From the NCBI RefSeq assembly GCF_037126465.1, contig NC_088203.1:98890668-98954667 (forward strand): a stretch of DNA of 64,000 nt, read 5' to 3'. Both the position numbers and the translations under genes were made by a program. Below, in pieces: positions 48,001 through 54,939 of this stretch. The notes under the pieces are model-generated. The model was not told the origin of the DNA. It searched no databases and saw only the letters and a program-made list of their open reading frames with translations. Within the stretch, counting starts at the first letter, position 1; each line of letters opens with the position of its first letter. This DNA comes from Ornithodoros turicata (Eukaryota; Arthropoda; Arachnida; Ixodida; Argasidae).

Positions 48001-50591
48001 GAATAGAGCCGGAGCGGTGAATCCCACGAATCCATCCTGCCCTTCCCAGTAGGCGTGATAGATCGAGTCTGCATCCAACGCGTGTGTTGCGTAGGGTAGA
48101 TACGAGTTTAGGAAAATGTGATCAGAGGCCCTTCAGGTTTAGAGGGCTGTCGATAATAGGACGTTGAGCCGGAAAACAGCACTGCATGCGAGGGGTCATT
48201 GATATATGTGAGGTTGAATGAGTTAGCGTATAGGAAGGAAAGCCTTAAATATTGGCCCTGCGGCTCAGATTTAATTAAGTGTTAATTTCCTCCGGTGTGG
48301 TAGTCATCTGCACTAGTGCCTTTCAGTGATACGGCACCAGTTGGATTCTTACATCTTGCTCGCAAGTATTGTCTCATATTTCGATAGCATTTAATGGAAT
48401 AACACAACGAGATATTTACGTTGTTTCGATAAGTTCTACTTTTGTGGTCATTCCAGTACTTGCTCTAGATATATTGATGAAGGCAGTGAGACAAAAAAAC
48501 GTAACTCCACATCCACTTGGACAGTTATGAAATAGCAGAGTGCGCAGAAATTTTTTCTACATTATATTACTTCATTTTCAATCGTAACAATTCATTTCTG
48601 CATTGTACGTAATTGTGACACATGACCTTTGTAGTGCCAATGAGACAAGACAGGATGAGATGACTTTAACTAAACAAACATCCATGAGTTCATTGCGGTT
48701 CTTGATTTCTTTGCAAAATGCTGGAGCGGTTACAGATACAGGATACAGTTTTAGATTTACTTATGGTACATAGGACATTTAACCGTACTGGTGGCGCTGT
48801 GCAGTAACTTTGTCAAAGTCCACAGTGGCGCTGTGATGTGGTCGCGGAGGCTGCATATTTAAAACACTATACCTCCCACAAGTCGATAGATAAATCTTGC
48901 GCAGAAATATGTGGTTATTACTGAAGCGCTGCAAGCTGAATATTACGTGTGAAGTTGATTTGGTTGCGTACGTACCAGCAAGGGCGGGGCGTTCAACTTG
49001 AAAGAACGATTTTTCTTCCCCCTCTCTCTCTTTATCGCTGTTACGTTATAAAGAGAAGCAGACATCTTTCACAAAAAAGCCATAGAGACGCCATTGAAAA
49101 TTTCTCGAGAGTTATGACCGAGACCAACAGCTGGCTGCCACATGTTTTACGTGAAACGTGTAACAGATCGATTTTCGCGAAAAACGCTTGCGTTGTAAAG
49201 GCGTGGCCTCGCGTACCAATATGGGTCACGTGTCCGAAGCATCAGCCAAGTCATCAACGTCAGAAGGAAACCCCGCTGTGCAGAATAGAAGCGTTCGTGA
49301 CGTTTCGCGTAAACACAGATTGATGCTGCCCCCCATCCCCTATTATACCGCACAGTAAGTTCCAACTTACGTTGCGTATAGTCGGGATGGCTCCCACGCG
49401 CGTCTTACTGTTCCATTAATTTTCTTCAACTGCACCATACTCTCCTTAAAGGCTTCGTAAGCGCAGGAACATTTAAAGAGAAGCGTAACAACCGTTAGGA
49501 GGATTGCGAGGAAAGGAGCATTGTATCCAGCTGTTATAAACTTTGAGAAACAGCTGCGCCTAACAATTCAGAAATTGTGCTTTCGTGCAAACCATGGTGC
49601 TGGACAACCGCCGAATTGGCTACGAGCCCGCAACCATAGGAGGAAAACAGAATCAACTTTCCTGTATATCTCATACTGTGAAGTTTTCGAGAAATCAAGG
49701 CCAGTATATTAAACTGTGCTCTCCCATTTAATTGTAATAGATCCCTTTTTGCTTCGTTGTTGTTGTGGCAAGACAATTACGTATTTTTAAAACTGTGGTG
49801 TAACATAATTTTGAAATTATTCGAAAACATATATATACTTATGTTGTTGTTCTTGTTCACGTGTATTTTCCCAGATCACGACTATTGAAGGAAACAGTGC
49901 TCTCTGTGCCAGAAAAAAAAAGTACATATTTTTCTTTTTATCTAATCTAACCTAGACCGCAAAACACTAACAAACCATTTTAATTAATTTGTTAGATGTT
50001 CCATTTTTAGCGGAAGTAAGTTGTAAGGAGCCCCCGCCGACTGCTTGCTAGACCATAAACCTCAGAGATAAGGTAGTCCTCACAAGTAAATCACTCAGGA
50101 CTGTGTGATGCTCACGTGAAGAGCAGTGAACCTCCGTCAGATAATGCACCAGGTCTCGACCTTTCATCTCGATTGTGTCTTGAACGTCAAAACAACGATT
50201 TATCTCTTGCAAGGCAGGAGACAGTGTTTCGCGCTCCTTCATGGAGGTCAATGCAACGACGGCTGTCGGGGGCAAAAATGTGCACTGAACGATAGTCCCC
50301 AACATGAACAAATCTTCGCTAATACAACAGCGAAAACTCGCAATCTCATCACTAAATCATCCAATCAACTAATCCCTTAAAAGATCGCACAATGTCCTCT
50401 CACAAACCACATATTTCTTGCAAGATCGCGAGTTTCTATCAAATGCAATATAAACACAGGTAGTAAATATGAAACTGTTGTCTGCTACTTACATAAAGGA
50501 TGAAAGTGCCGAAGAATTCCGCCAGGAACTCTCGTAGTGCTGGACTCTTAATAACAAACCTCTTCAGGAAAGGGTACGGTGGGTTTGCCAT
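21009..50591 (-). CDS. Aquaglyceroporin (MIP family), gene A, seven coding exons
   Basis: Predicted membrane channel for water, glycerol and other small neutral solutes. CDS join on the minus strand: 50591-50493, 42215-42095, 29792-29655, 28663-28545, 27462-27245, 21357-21191 and 21052-21009. Exon phases agree at every junction and give 906 nt, or 301 residues, typical of aquaglyceroporins. All introns begin GT and end AG; their lengths are about 8.3, 12.3, 1.0, 1.1, 5.9 and 0.14 kb. Visible landmarks in order: EFFGTF in helix 1, the first half-helix GGHVNPV, DHYDGGERQ in loop C, NPARD in loop E, and FWWIP in helix 6. The aspartate after NPAR marks the glycerol-transporting branch. The first NPA box is NPV. 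The start is the first ATG after an in-frame TAG at 50645-50643. A TTTATT on the plus strand at 20058-20063 reads AATAAA on the minus strand and could be the poly(A) signal. The last exon is the least certain part. Confidence 0.88.
21191..21357 (-). CDS. Gene A exon 6: helix 6 and start of C-terminal tail
   Basis: 167 nt, phase 2 in and phase 1 out. The acceptor is TCTCGTTTCAG and the donor GTGAGTATAG. It encodes FRHFWWIPMFIPHVGGLIG, helix 6 with the family WWIPxxxPxxGxxxG pattern, then LYVLAIEMHIRPERL and an acidic/basic tail. Confidence 0.93.
21777..21812 (+). repeat. Single arm of the hairpin found at 25027-25133
   Basis: GTCCGTCCTTCTTGTTCCGT and CTCTCGGTCCCC match one arm of the 25-kb hairpin. 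Both copies lie in intron 5 of gene A. Confidence 0.6.
22513..23205. mobile_element. Foldback element 1 with TACAGGGTGT termini
   Basis: TACAGGGTGTCCCA at 22513 is mirrored by TGGGACGCCCTGTA ending at 23205. The mirror runs through ACGTGTC, GTTCTTACTAGGTTTTTG and on toward the middle, so nearly the whole 693 bp is palindromic. No transposase. Lies in intron 5 of gene A, 4 bp from foldback 2. Confidence 0.85.
23483..23765 (+). mobile_element. tRNA-derived SINE with 13-bp target duplication
   Basis: Head GTGGCATAGTGGTTAGGGTG is A-box-like, and GGGTTGGAATCC is the B box. The body ends CTTCGCGGCGCTAACACGG plus an A/T tail. It is bracketed by ATTGTCGCAAAGA at 23470-23482 and 23766-23778, a perfect 13-bp target duplication. 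Confidence 0.9.
23836..24208. mobile_element. MITE with AGTCACT termini, copy 1
   Basis: AGTCACTAAATAAGCTTCGC at 23836 is mirrored by GCGAAGCTGATTTAGTGACT ending at 24208. The mirror extends through TTCAGAGTATCGACACTGAG and the GCGCCATCTTGTTTCCG block. Relative of 35906-36207. Confidence 0.85.
25027..25133. repeat. Hairpin of about 50-bp arms
   Basis: ACCGAGAGACACGGAACAAG then AAGGACGGACTACAAATTCT is mirrored immediately after the centre at about 25083 with few mismatches. A single related arm lies at 21777. Confidence 0.8.
25390..25617 (-). mobile_element. SINE (subfamily 2) lacking its B box
   Basis: On the minus strand the head is CACAGTGGTTAGCGTGCTGG, then GTCACGTCGAGCTGCC, with the B-box segment present in the 38.4-kb copy missing. 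The body resumes at GTCCGAGG..ACGTATGTCGGCACAG and ends with GAGGCCGACAACGG and a CACCACCACGAGG tail. Confidence 0.8.
25839..25991. mobile_element. MITE with CCCAAGCAGC termini, copy 1
   Basis: CCCAAGCAGCACAATGTACC at 25839 is mirrored by TAGATTGTGCTGCTTGGG ending at 25991. The mirror includes GAAAGT..AGTGCAATAGGGGTGG. 153 bp; second copy of identical length at 34906-35058. Confidence 0.85.
26067..27003. mobile_element. hAT-like non-autonomous element with nested foldback
   Basis: CAGGGTTG at 26067 and CAACCCTG ending at 27003 are terminal inverted repeats. The flanks TGTGTCAG and TGTGTCGT match at 6 of 8 bases, as an aged 8-bp hAT target duplication would. Interior AT-rich with repeated TATCCGG. 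Foldback 3 (26689-26906) is nested inside. Confidence 0.6.
26689..26906. mobile_element. Foldback element 3 with TACAGGGTGT termini
   Basis: TACAGGGTGTTTGCTCAAAC at 26689 is mirrored by GTTTGAGCAAACACCCTGTA ending at 26906. The mirror continues through GTGTCCAGAA and AAAGCGAGC to the centre. 218 bp, non-coding. Confidence 0.87.
27245..27462 (-). CDS. Gene A exon 5: helices 4-5 and second pore motif NPARD
   Basis: 218 nt, phase 0 in and phase 2 out. The acceptor is CTTTTGTACAG and the donor GTGAGTG. It encodes two hydrophobic helices, then FGTNCMAAINPARDFPPRV. NPARD is the second half-helix; the Asp after NPAR defines aquaglyceroporins, and the Arg belongs to the selectivity filter. The family usually has LGLNxGxAxNPARDLxPR, so the run just before NPA (GTNCMAAI) departs from consensus. 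This is the most recognisable exon in the gene. Confidence 0.95.
27615..27718. repeat. Inverted repeat in intron 4 of gene A
   Basis: TCAAAGTTAAGCGCTAACG is mirrored by CGTTAGCGCCGAACTTTGA, with an imperfect mirrored middle. About 104 bp; a short MITE is likely. Lies 150 bp from exon 5. Confidence 0.65.
28545..28663 (-). CDS. Gene A exon 4: loop C and start of helix 4
   Basis: 119 nt, phase 1 in and phase 0 out. The acceptor is TTTGTCCATAG and the donor GTGAGAG. It encodes DVLDHYDGGERQIFGNKGTG through HLSICIFDT. The DHxDGGxRQ and G..GTxxI stretch is the long extracellular loop C typical of glycerol-permeable members. The canonical NGTAGIFATYP is altered to NKGTGILLTTFP. Confidence 0.9.
29060..29145. 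repeat. Short degenerate tandem GTTCACTATTCAC
   Basis: Four or five imperfect units built from TTCACTATTCAC / TTCACTA. Confidence 0.5.
29190..29460 (-). pseudogene. LINE ORF2 C-terminal fragment, frameshifted
   Basis: The minus strand reads ADSANCSVFATMEDSEHIIM-HC in one frame, and after a frameshift ATLKATLDRLDIKVFDIVKV then LGLWAPN and FVQSCGI before a stop. Same C..EH..HC...KVLG layout as the LINE ends at 7471 and 10626. Lies in intron 3 of gene A. Confidence 0.65.
29655..29792 (-). CDS. Gene A exon 3: first pore half-helix (NPV) and helix 3
   Basis: 138 nt, phase 1 in and phase 1 out. The acceptor is CTCTCTGTGTAG and the donor GTACGT. With the G carried from exon 2 it reads GGHVNPVVTTSFASVGRL, then helix 3 ending AILYFNYI. 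The family normally has GGHxNPA here. The third motif residue is valine, codon GTG, at 29775-29773. The flanking residues (GGH before it, T/S-rich helix after it) are intact, so this is a substitution and not a decayed exon. Confidence 0.92.
30985..31050 (-). mobile_element. (GTT)n-tailed element fragment
   Basis: The minus strand reads CATGTCATAGTCACAATTTA then TTTGTTGTTGTTG, matching the tails at 11760 and 32230. Confidence 0.5.
31480..31860 (+). pseudogene. LINE ORF2 C-terminal fragment
   Basis: Frame PRYFKSLLHKLRVNVAFNPQ, then past a stop SSLCSKWGAVANIEHILTEC. The IEHILxEC stretch is the C-terminal knuckle region of LINE ORF2. Broken by stops; lies in intron 2 of gene A. Confidence 0.45.
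31858..32005 (-). mobile_element. SINE subfamily 2, 5'-truncated
   Basis: The minus strand contains GTCGGCACAGTTTCCCTTAG, GCGTCAGTCGTGACGTTGCC and the (CCA)n tail of the 38.4-kb SINE, but no tRNA-like head. Confidence 0.75.
32125..32262 (+). mobile_element. (GTT)n-tailed short retroelement, copy 3
   Basis: CATTCTCATATCTCACATAT, then TTAGTGTACTGCTCTCCAGC and (TTG)n. Parallels 6835-6955 over its whole length. Confidence 0.65.
32970..33095. repeat. Inverted repeat
   Basis: AGTGAAGCACACGC is mirrored by GCGTGTGCTTCACT about 80 bp later. Confidence 0.5.
33325..33478. mobile_element. hAT-like MITE with 8-bp target duplication
   Basis: CAGGGGCCGATCC at 33325 and GGATCCGCCACTG ending at 33478 are inverted termini. 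The flanks TGTTTGTT and TGTTTATT match at 7 of 8. The interior holds a G-run, CGATCG, then a C-run (33434-33463). Confidence 0.75.
33564..33615 (-). mobile_element. SINE subfamily 2 fragment
   Basis: The minus strand reads ATGTCGGCGCAGTTCCCTTA and GGCCCAGGACGCACATTCCC, a 50-bp piece of the SINE body. Confidence 0.65.
34597..34782. mobile_element. Foldback MITE
   Basis: GAGTTTTAGTGTATCGTACG then CTATCGCCTTTGCGTACG on the left is mirrored by CGTACGCAAAGGCGATAG then CGTACGATCCACTAAAACTC on the right. 186 bp, no coding. Confidence 0.85.
34906..35058. mobile_element. MITE with CCCAAGCAGC termini, copy 2
   Basis: CCCAAGCAGCAAAATGTACT at 34906 is mirrored by CATTGTGCTGCTTGGG ending at 35058. Same 153-bp length and interior as 25839-25991. 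Confidence 0.87.
35471..35628 (+). repeat. Tandem repeat, about four 40-bp units
   Basis: Units start GATTACCT / GATTACGT / GATAACCT and end CTCTTTAATTAGATGACC-like. AT-rich, non-coding. Confidence 0.75.
35906..36207. mobile_element. MITE with AGTCACT termini, copy 2
   Basis: AGTCACTATATAGATAGCAG at 35906 is mirrored by GATACTCTGTAGCCCTAGTG ACT ending at 36207. Shares CGACACTGAG and GCGAGG/CGCCATCTTG with copy 1 but has a GC-rich, different centre. Confidence 0.7.
36243..37145 (-). pseudogene. 5'-truncated CR1/Jockey-like LINE with (TAAA)n tail
   Basis: An open frame 37145-36543 carries the post-RT region: MFKYLGVHISSNLSRKTHI, SPLDFIRRSFHQAP, SLVRHKLEYVASVWDP, and ESVQNRAARFI. A frameshift near 36560 separates it from the expected C-terminus SFFIRTSREWNCLPRNVV ending HHPPH. 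The 3' end is AATAAATAAA-type tail at about 36243-36268. No catalytic RT core remains. Confidence 0.8.
37467..37707. mobile_element. Mariner-type MITE (GTCAACCTTAATAATAACAC), copy 1
   Basis: TACAGCTTTCGTCAACCTTA at 37467 is mirrored by TTAAGGTTGACGGGCGCTGTA ending at 37707. The inner blocks GGTCTCGTT and TTAACATTCCCCC are shared with 46772-47015. TA ends suggest a TA target. Confidence 0.82.
37946..38230 (+). other. Possible LTR or retroelement 3' end
   Basis: GC-rich stretch with CCCTAATAAATCTTCACCTT, resembling the R-U5 part of an LTR with a poly(A) signal. No matching second LTR or coding region was seen, so this remains tentative. Confidence 0.25.
38381..38643 (+). mobile_element. Full-length tRNA-derived SINE, subfamily 2
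   Basis: A-box region AGTGGTTAGCGTGCTGG, perfect B box GGTTCGAATCC (38438-38448), body TGTCGGCACAGTTCCCTTAG and GTCAGTCGTGACGTTGCCCA, tail (CAC/CAT)n. CACGGACCGAAGTG occurs at 38381-38394 and again at 38630-38643, a 10-14 bp target duplication. Best-preserved SINE in the window. Confidence 0.9.
40320..40570 (-). pseudogene. LINE RT-thumb fragment in the loop of the giant foldback
   Basis: The minus strand shows FKGNHLKWDSHMCAKATRSL with WMQRRKFRHGTK, and after frame breaks KTLVQPWLEYASAVWDPYT-like sequence (around 40345-40400). These are hallmarks of the region after the RT core in LINEs. Confidence 0.6.
40812..40922 (+). repeat. 15-bp tandem repeat GTTCGACCAAACGGC
   Basis: About seven units of (T)TCGA(C/A/T)CAAACGGCG type. 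Related inverse units GCCGTTTGATCGAAAC occur at 39688-39720, on the inner side of the left arm. Translation gives a pentapeptide run (FDQTA FDQAA FDQTV), a consequence of the 15-bp period. Confidence 0.8.
40967..41239 (-). other. Unrecognised ORF in the loop of the giant foldback
   Basis: About 90 codons reading GFGADMPAVVVSSKFAQYVH and later AGDNLGAVIHTRQPLHPVL, then SISSVKANFNLVPLNTKAAA. Balanced composition without low complexity suggests former coding sequence, perhaps a captured exon or part of a transposon protein. I do not recognise the family. Confidence 0.25.
42095..42215 (-). CDS. Gene A exon 2: helices 1-2 up to loop B
   Basis: 121 nt, phase 0 in and phase 1 out. The acceptor is CTGTTTCAG and the donor GTAAGT. 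It encodes IFGGASFAHY through LGIQTGAGVS plus one base, that is, the end of helix 1, helix 2 and the lead-in to the first half-helix. The GxGVSGGH context assembled with exon 3 is standard for aquaglyceroporins. The right end of a 3-kb foldback lies only about 78 bp beyond its donor, inside intron 2. Confidence 0.92.
43092..43147 (+). mobile_element. LINE 3' tail with (AATC)n
   Basis: TTCTGGAGTAGCCTGTCACA then (AATC)n; shortened copy of the 13980 tail. Confidence 0.45.
43184..43572. mobile_element. pogo/Tigger-like MITE
   Basis: TACAGTGAACCCTGGTTATT at 43184 is mirrored by TTAACCAGGGTTCACTGTA ending at 43572. TA target and CAGT..ACTG termini fit pogo-like elements. The interior has (AAATAAATACAT)n at 43417-43450 and no transposase. 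Confidence 0.82.
43600..45090. other. Intron 1 of gene A, nothing else recognised
   Basis: Low-content intronic sequence with no convincing exon or repeat. Confidence 0.45.
45120..45470 (+). mobile_element. Probable LINE 3' end with (ATCAC)n tail
   Basis: An open frame (45129-45395) containing MDYWGIRNRIPKLRVKEALR and HSPEFPWNTIQLI is followed by a T-run and (CACAT)n, the tail type of the LINE at 10495-10895. The peptide itself was not matched to a family. Confidence 0.4.
46083..46223. mobile_element. Short MITE
   Basis: AGTTAACTTGAATGCC at 46083 is mirrored by GGCGTTCAAGTTAACT ending at 46223. 141 bp. Confidence 0.65.
46772..47015. mobile_element. Mariner-type MITE (GTCAACCTTAATAATAACAC), copy 2
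   Basis: TACAGCTCCGGTCAACCTTA at 46772 is mirrored by TAAGGTGGACGTGAGCTGTA ending at 47015. Same architecture as 37467-37707. Confidence 0.82.
47220..47345 (+). mobile_element. SINE subfamily 1, 5'-truncated
   Basis: GAAGTCGGCCCAGGACGCAT through TCCTTCCTGCTGTCCTCTCT to CTTCGCGGCGCTAACACT and an A-tail. Lacks the tRNA-like head. Confidence 0.75.
47360..50480. other. Remainder of intron 1 of gene A
   Basis: A run of 10 G near 47416 and scattered short open frames, none convincing. No further MIP exon fits between exons 1 and 2. Confidence 0.45.
50493..50591 (-). CDS. Gene A exon 1: N-terminus and start of helix 1
   Basis: Encodes 33 residues beginning MANPPYPF and ending GTFILY, followed by donor GTAAGT at 50492. 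The cytoplasmic N-terminus runs into helix 1 (LREFLAEFFGTFILY), the usual MIP start. The intron is phase 0. An in-frame TAG lies upstream with no intervening Met, so this ATG is the natural start unless an upstream coding exon exists. The same segment in gene B (808-888) is clearly homologous and ends at the same place. Confidence 0.9.
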
Positions 50592-50873
50592 GTCTTTTTT
50601 GAGCCGACGGCACAACTTGAGACGAGGAAGCGGATGTAGCGTCTAAATGTGAGAGGCGCGCACCGGTTTGCTGCTCGCCGGTTGCAGACGACAAGTTGCA
50701 GACGATACAGCGCGCATGCTGCGCCGCCACGCGGTTCGCTCGGAACCGCATTGCCAAATAACGCATTGTGTGAACGGCTAATTACGCAAACGCGAGTCCC
50801 CAACCCCTATATTGTAGTTTTGTTCGGAGAAAAGCGTGACTGAGAGAAGGTGTGTGTGTTCTCGCAGTGCTGT

Positions 50874-50881
50874 CGACGTCA
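50874..50881 (-). promoter_or_regulatory. CRE-like site upstream of gene A
   Basis: The minus strand reads TGACGTCG, 7 of 8 bases of a consensus CRE, about 283 bp upstream of the gene A ATG. The distance nearly equals that of the CRE upstream of the gene B ATG at 888. One 8-mer is weak evidence alone. Confidence 0.25.
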
Positions 50882-50899
50882 CAACTAGCAGTGCCATGC

Positions 50900-53700
50900 A
50901 CGTTTCCAAGGAAGAGCTACAATGTGGCGTGTAAGTGATTTGCCTCTGTGATGCTATTGTGTGCGTGACTACATTGGTTTGTTTTATGAAAATCTTCCAT
51001 TTCCGCATTGACGTATCAATGAAGACTGGTTGAAAAAGTTTAGAAGGGGTATGCTAGAAGCTCGTGTAACCAAACTTAACAAATGCTACATTCTAAGAAA
51101 AAAGGAGCAATTGCGGGTGTATTTACAGCTTCGAGTTCCCTAGATTGCAATGGCTAACTCTGAAAGTTAGTGTCCAGCACTGCAAATAGTCTCTAAAACT
51201 CGCATAAACTACCACGTATTAAACGCTTGGTGATGCAAATGTTCTAGCCGCCTGCATGATTTGAACCGCAAGCATTTCTTCATCATGCGCCTCTCAGTGA
51301 AGCGGCCCACCTTAAGACCGTTGACCGCAGTCATGTTTCGACCCCCCCCCCCCACACACACACACGCAATCTGATGACCAAAGCCATACAAGCTACCAGA
51401 ACCAAATGCATATGCATAATGTATACGGCAACATGTAATATCATCAACACAGCAAACAGAGGTCACAAGTTCAGATTTCCGCATTTGGAGTCGCAAAAAA
51501 AAATCACGATGCTCTCGTACACGAGCCAACTTCACACAAGGGGAAAATTGTTATTTGACAAAATCATTTATTGCAGAGTATCAACATATAATTACATACC
51601 GAGGTGCGGAAATTTTCAATCTAGAATGCATTAGAGGTAATCTCAGCAACTATAGAAGCTCCCGAAGGTAAGTCCACTGTGTACAGTTTCATTATAGGAA
51701 CGAAACACAGCGCGTGTTCCAACGCAAGACGCATAGTGCACGCGTGGCAACTGCAATACCACGTGATCAGTCAGTCCCCCCACCCTCTAAAGTCACAACT
51801 AACGAGACTTGAATACTTGAGACACCAATATACACGCACGGGTGTAATTTTGTACGAGGTTTTTATCACGTGCAGAAATAGAGTAGCAATACGACACCAT
51901 GCTTTAGTGTTATACGAACACAGACATACCATTAAATGTATTGACACTCACGCATACGCAGGCCACGAAAAGGATAATGGCAGAATCCCGCGCTCAAAGT
52001 CAGAATCCCGCGCAGGGATCCTTTTACAATTCTTCATTGTCTCCTTTATAAATAGACATGGCATGATGTTTCACCCCTTTTCGCTGTACAACCACCACCA
52101 CTATCATCATCATCATCATCACTACCTATTCAAATTATTTTCAATGAAGTCTCCGATAATCCGCTCATGCTAGGCGGGAGGAGGATTTCCATCTCGCTTC
52201 GCTCCCCTCGTAAAAGGTCAGGGCTCAAGGTTGTTCGATATGTCAACGGCCTTGCATAACGTTATCCGAGAAGTGTGATCATACTGTAACGAATTATGGG
52301 GGTAAGAAAAATAGCTGTAGATAGAAGAGTCATTGGGAAAATACTATAGAACAATCGCTTGCTATTGCTTTTCAATGTTCTAAATGTCCTTTCTATCTAT
52401 TTTTTTCCCTGTACAGAAAGAAACGAAGACTGTGAAAAAATTACTTATAGCGAGCATGAATCGCAGTCAATTTTACCGCTTCAATATCAAATTCAGTGAA
52501 CGCTACCATTTTGTTGATAGACCGTTTAGGATATGGTGTGCGAGGCCATTGAAAGCAGACTTCATTACCCTCAGGGATGAATATATTCTGATTCTTAAAA
52601 ATGCACAGAAAACTATAAAACTATACAAATAAAAATGAAAAGGTTATAGTTTTCTTCAGACCTTCTTCAGGCGAATTTCATTTGAGTTGCGTCACTTGAA
52701 GAAAACATAGTTTCGCTATAATCGGAATTTCGCAACCCGAGAGTTCGATATATCCGGAACCGGTTATTTTCACCGGTTATGCCTTAAGTAATGCACTAGC
52801 GTTGTACGTCATCGTGCCAAACGCTTCGAGCCAGTCAGCAGATAACACATGATTCCAGATACAACGAATTCCAGTATAACGTACTTTCACAGCGAGAAGG
52901 TTCTTGCTTGTGCAGAAGGGAGACGCTAATCAAGCGAATACACCAATACTGAATACCAATACTCAATATTGAACGTATAGTACGTAACATAATGCAAACA
53001 AACTTCTTACTCTTTCTCCCTTTCGCACCGACCCGTCATAACTCCGTGGCGCTCGGAAACACTATATACAATTGTAATAATATCTATCCGTGTATATTAT
53101 ATACAAACAGGTCACGGCTCCGTACATAATCATTGCAACATGCAACCTAACTATACTTTTGCAGCGTATCATAACTACCATGAGTACCAGAGTATCATGA
53201 GACTACAATATACATGTTCACACATGCGAAGTAAAGGGAACTGAGTGCATGTGATATTCTCTCTTTTCTGCAGCGTCTCCGTATTTCTTCTAAAACCACT
53301 AAGTTGTGTGTGACCTCCTAGGGTCATGTGCACGTTTGTGACCTCATGACATATTGTACGAGGTACTTAGAAGAACCAACTAAACGACAAAAATTTCTGA
53401 TGCGTTCAAATTTGTGACAATTCAATGATTTTATTTGGAATTTTTCCATCGCTTCTCATAAACACCGGCAGTAAGATTCCGTTTTTTTACGATATTTCGT
53501 ACGTTGTAGCGTTCGGTACGATGTACACATTTGTAACCTGCTTCTGAATCGGTGCATTTTACATCGTAAGGGCTAAACGCAAAGTCGTTGAAATATTCCG
53601 CTATAGACTTTCAGCGCCATATTCGAGGTATTGCGGAAAGTTCAGCAGCTCAGTTTGCGAATCTCGAGTTGTCTGTCCCGGTATATACTGAAACCCATCT
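50900..53700. other. Intergenic region upstream of gene A
   Basis: A C-run followed by (CA)n at 51340-51365, (ATC)n at 52095-52125, and no recognised gene. Confidence 0.45.
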
Positions 53701-53713
53701 GTCAGAGCAAAAT

Positions 53714-53831
53714 AGAAGTGTAGGCAATCCATTTTTTTTTTCGTTTACAAATCAATCAATCAATCAGAAGTGTAGGCAATCCATTTTTTTTCCTTTACAA
53801 ATCAATCAATCAATCAGAAGTGTAGGCAATG
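53714..53831 (+). repeat. Tandem repeat of about 51 bp, 2.3 units
   Basis: Units begin AGAAGTGTAGGCAATCCATT at 53714, 53766 and 53816 (partial) and end (AATC)n. An inverse (GATT)n/(AATC)n patch follows at 53886-53928. Confidence 0.85.
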
Positions 53832-54587
53832 TTAAGGCTGTAACCGCTCCGCGTATCTATAGCACTGTTCCACCTACAGTATTCAGCCGATTGATTGGTT
53901 GATTGATTGATCAATCAATCAATCAATTCAACTGCCAGTCTAATCATCTGTATGGCGCTGTCGCGGAAGCGGAACACGTAGAGGTGTCATGTACATACGA
54001 CTACTTTTAAGAGGGGGGAAAATAGCGAACGGGTAATTTTTTTGCAACAGCAGTAAGCTATGCATCCCATGTATCACAGCTTTCTTTGTCGATAGCTTTG
54101 AATAATTTTTTTTTTTTTTTTGCTCGTTGTAACACTACCGAGGAAGGTCACAACACGAATCACCTACTAATACTGATATGGATGTGTTGAGGATTCTATA
54201 GGATTATAGAATTCGTCCGAAGAGTACACTGATTCTAAGACAGCTTATCTCTTTGTTCCGCCTGGTCAGAAACTAACACCGGTAGGAAGCTAAACTTGAA
54301 CTGGGTCTTTAAAGCTAAGTGCTAAAACTGTTTTGGTTAATATATTACAGCCATTACGACCGCATAACGTAATAGAAATTACCTCCAAATCAAGTGAACC
54401 AATAAGAAAGTCGGTATAGAGAGCATTCAAGGTAGATGATTCCCGGTAAGAAGCCATCACAAGTTCTTATGTGACGTCATAGAAGTTAGGCTTAGTGCGC
54501 TGATAACGTCACTACACCCACGTTCAACGAAGATCACTGATGATAGCCATAAATAAGCTAAGATAGGCATAACGATGACATACAGCA

Positions 54588-54930
54588 TACTGGGTGGTCC
54601 ACCAAGCATGACAGAAAGTAATTCTAAATAACGGAGAGACATACAGTCAATGGATGATTTTTTTTCTGCCAGGAACATTTACCAGTACAGGTTACAGGTG
54701 TTATATGGCCACGAGGAATACATTTCCGCAAAGAAAACGTTAGGTTGACTTCGGAAATTTCGTAGTTCGATTCAAGAAATTAAATCTCCATCAACTGAAA
54801 CGCAATGAAAATGGTAACAATATGTGGCAAATGTTCCTGGCAGAAAAAAAAAATCGCATGACCGCATGTCTCTCCGTTGCCTACATTATTTACTACGAAT
54901 TTCTATCACGGTTGATGGACCACCCTATAT
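54588..54930. mobile_element. Foldback MITE with GGGTGGTCCA termini
   Basis: ATACTGGGTGGTCCACCAA at 54588 is mirrored by TTGATGGACCACCCTATAT ending at 54930. The mirror continues with GGAGAGACAT and TTTTTTCTGCCAGGAACATT. 343 bp. Confidence 0.75.
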
Positions 54931-54939
54931 AATGAATAA

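Noticed and set aside
53714..53831. CRISPR-like direct repeats
   Set aside because: Units are contiguous with no unique spacers, in an animal genome; simple tandem repeat.
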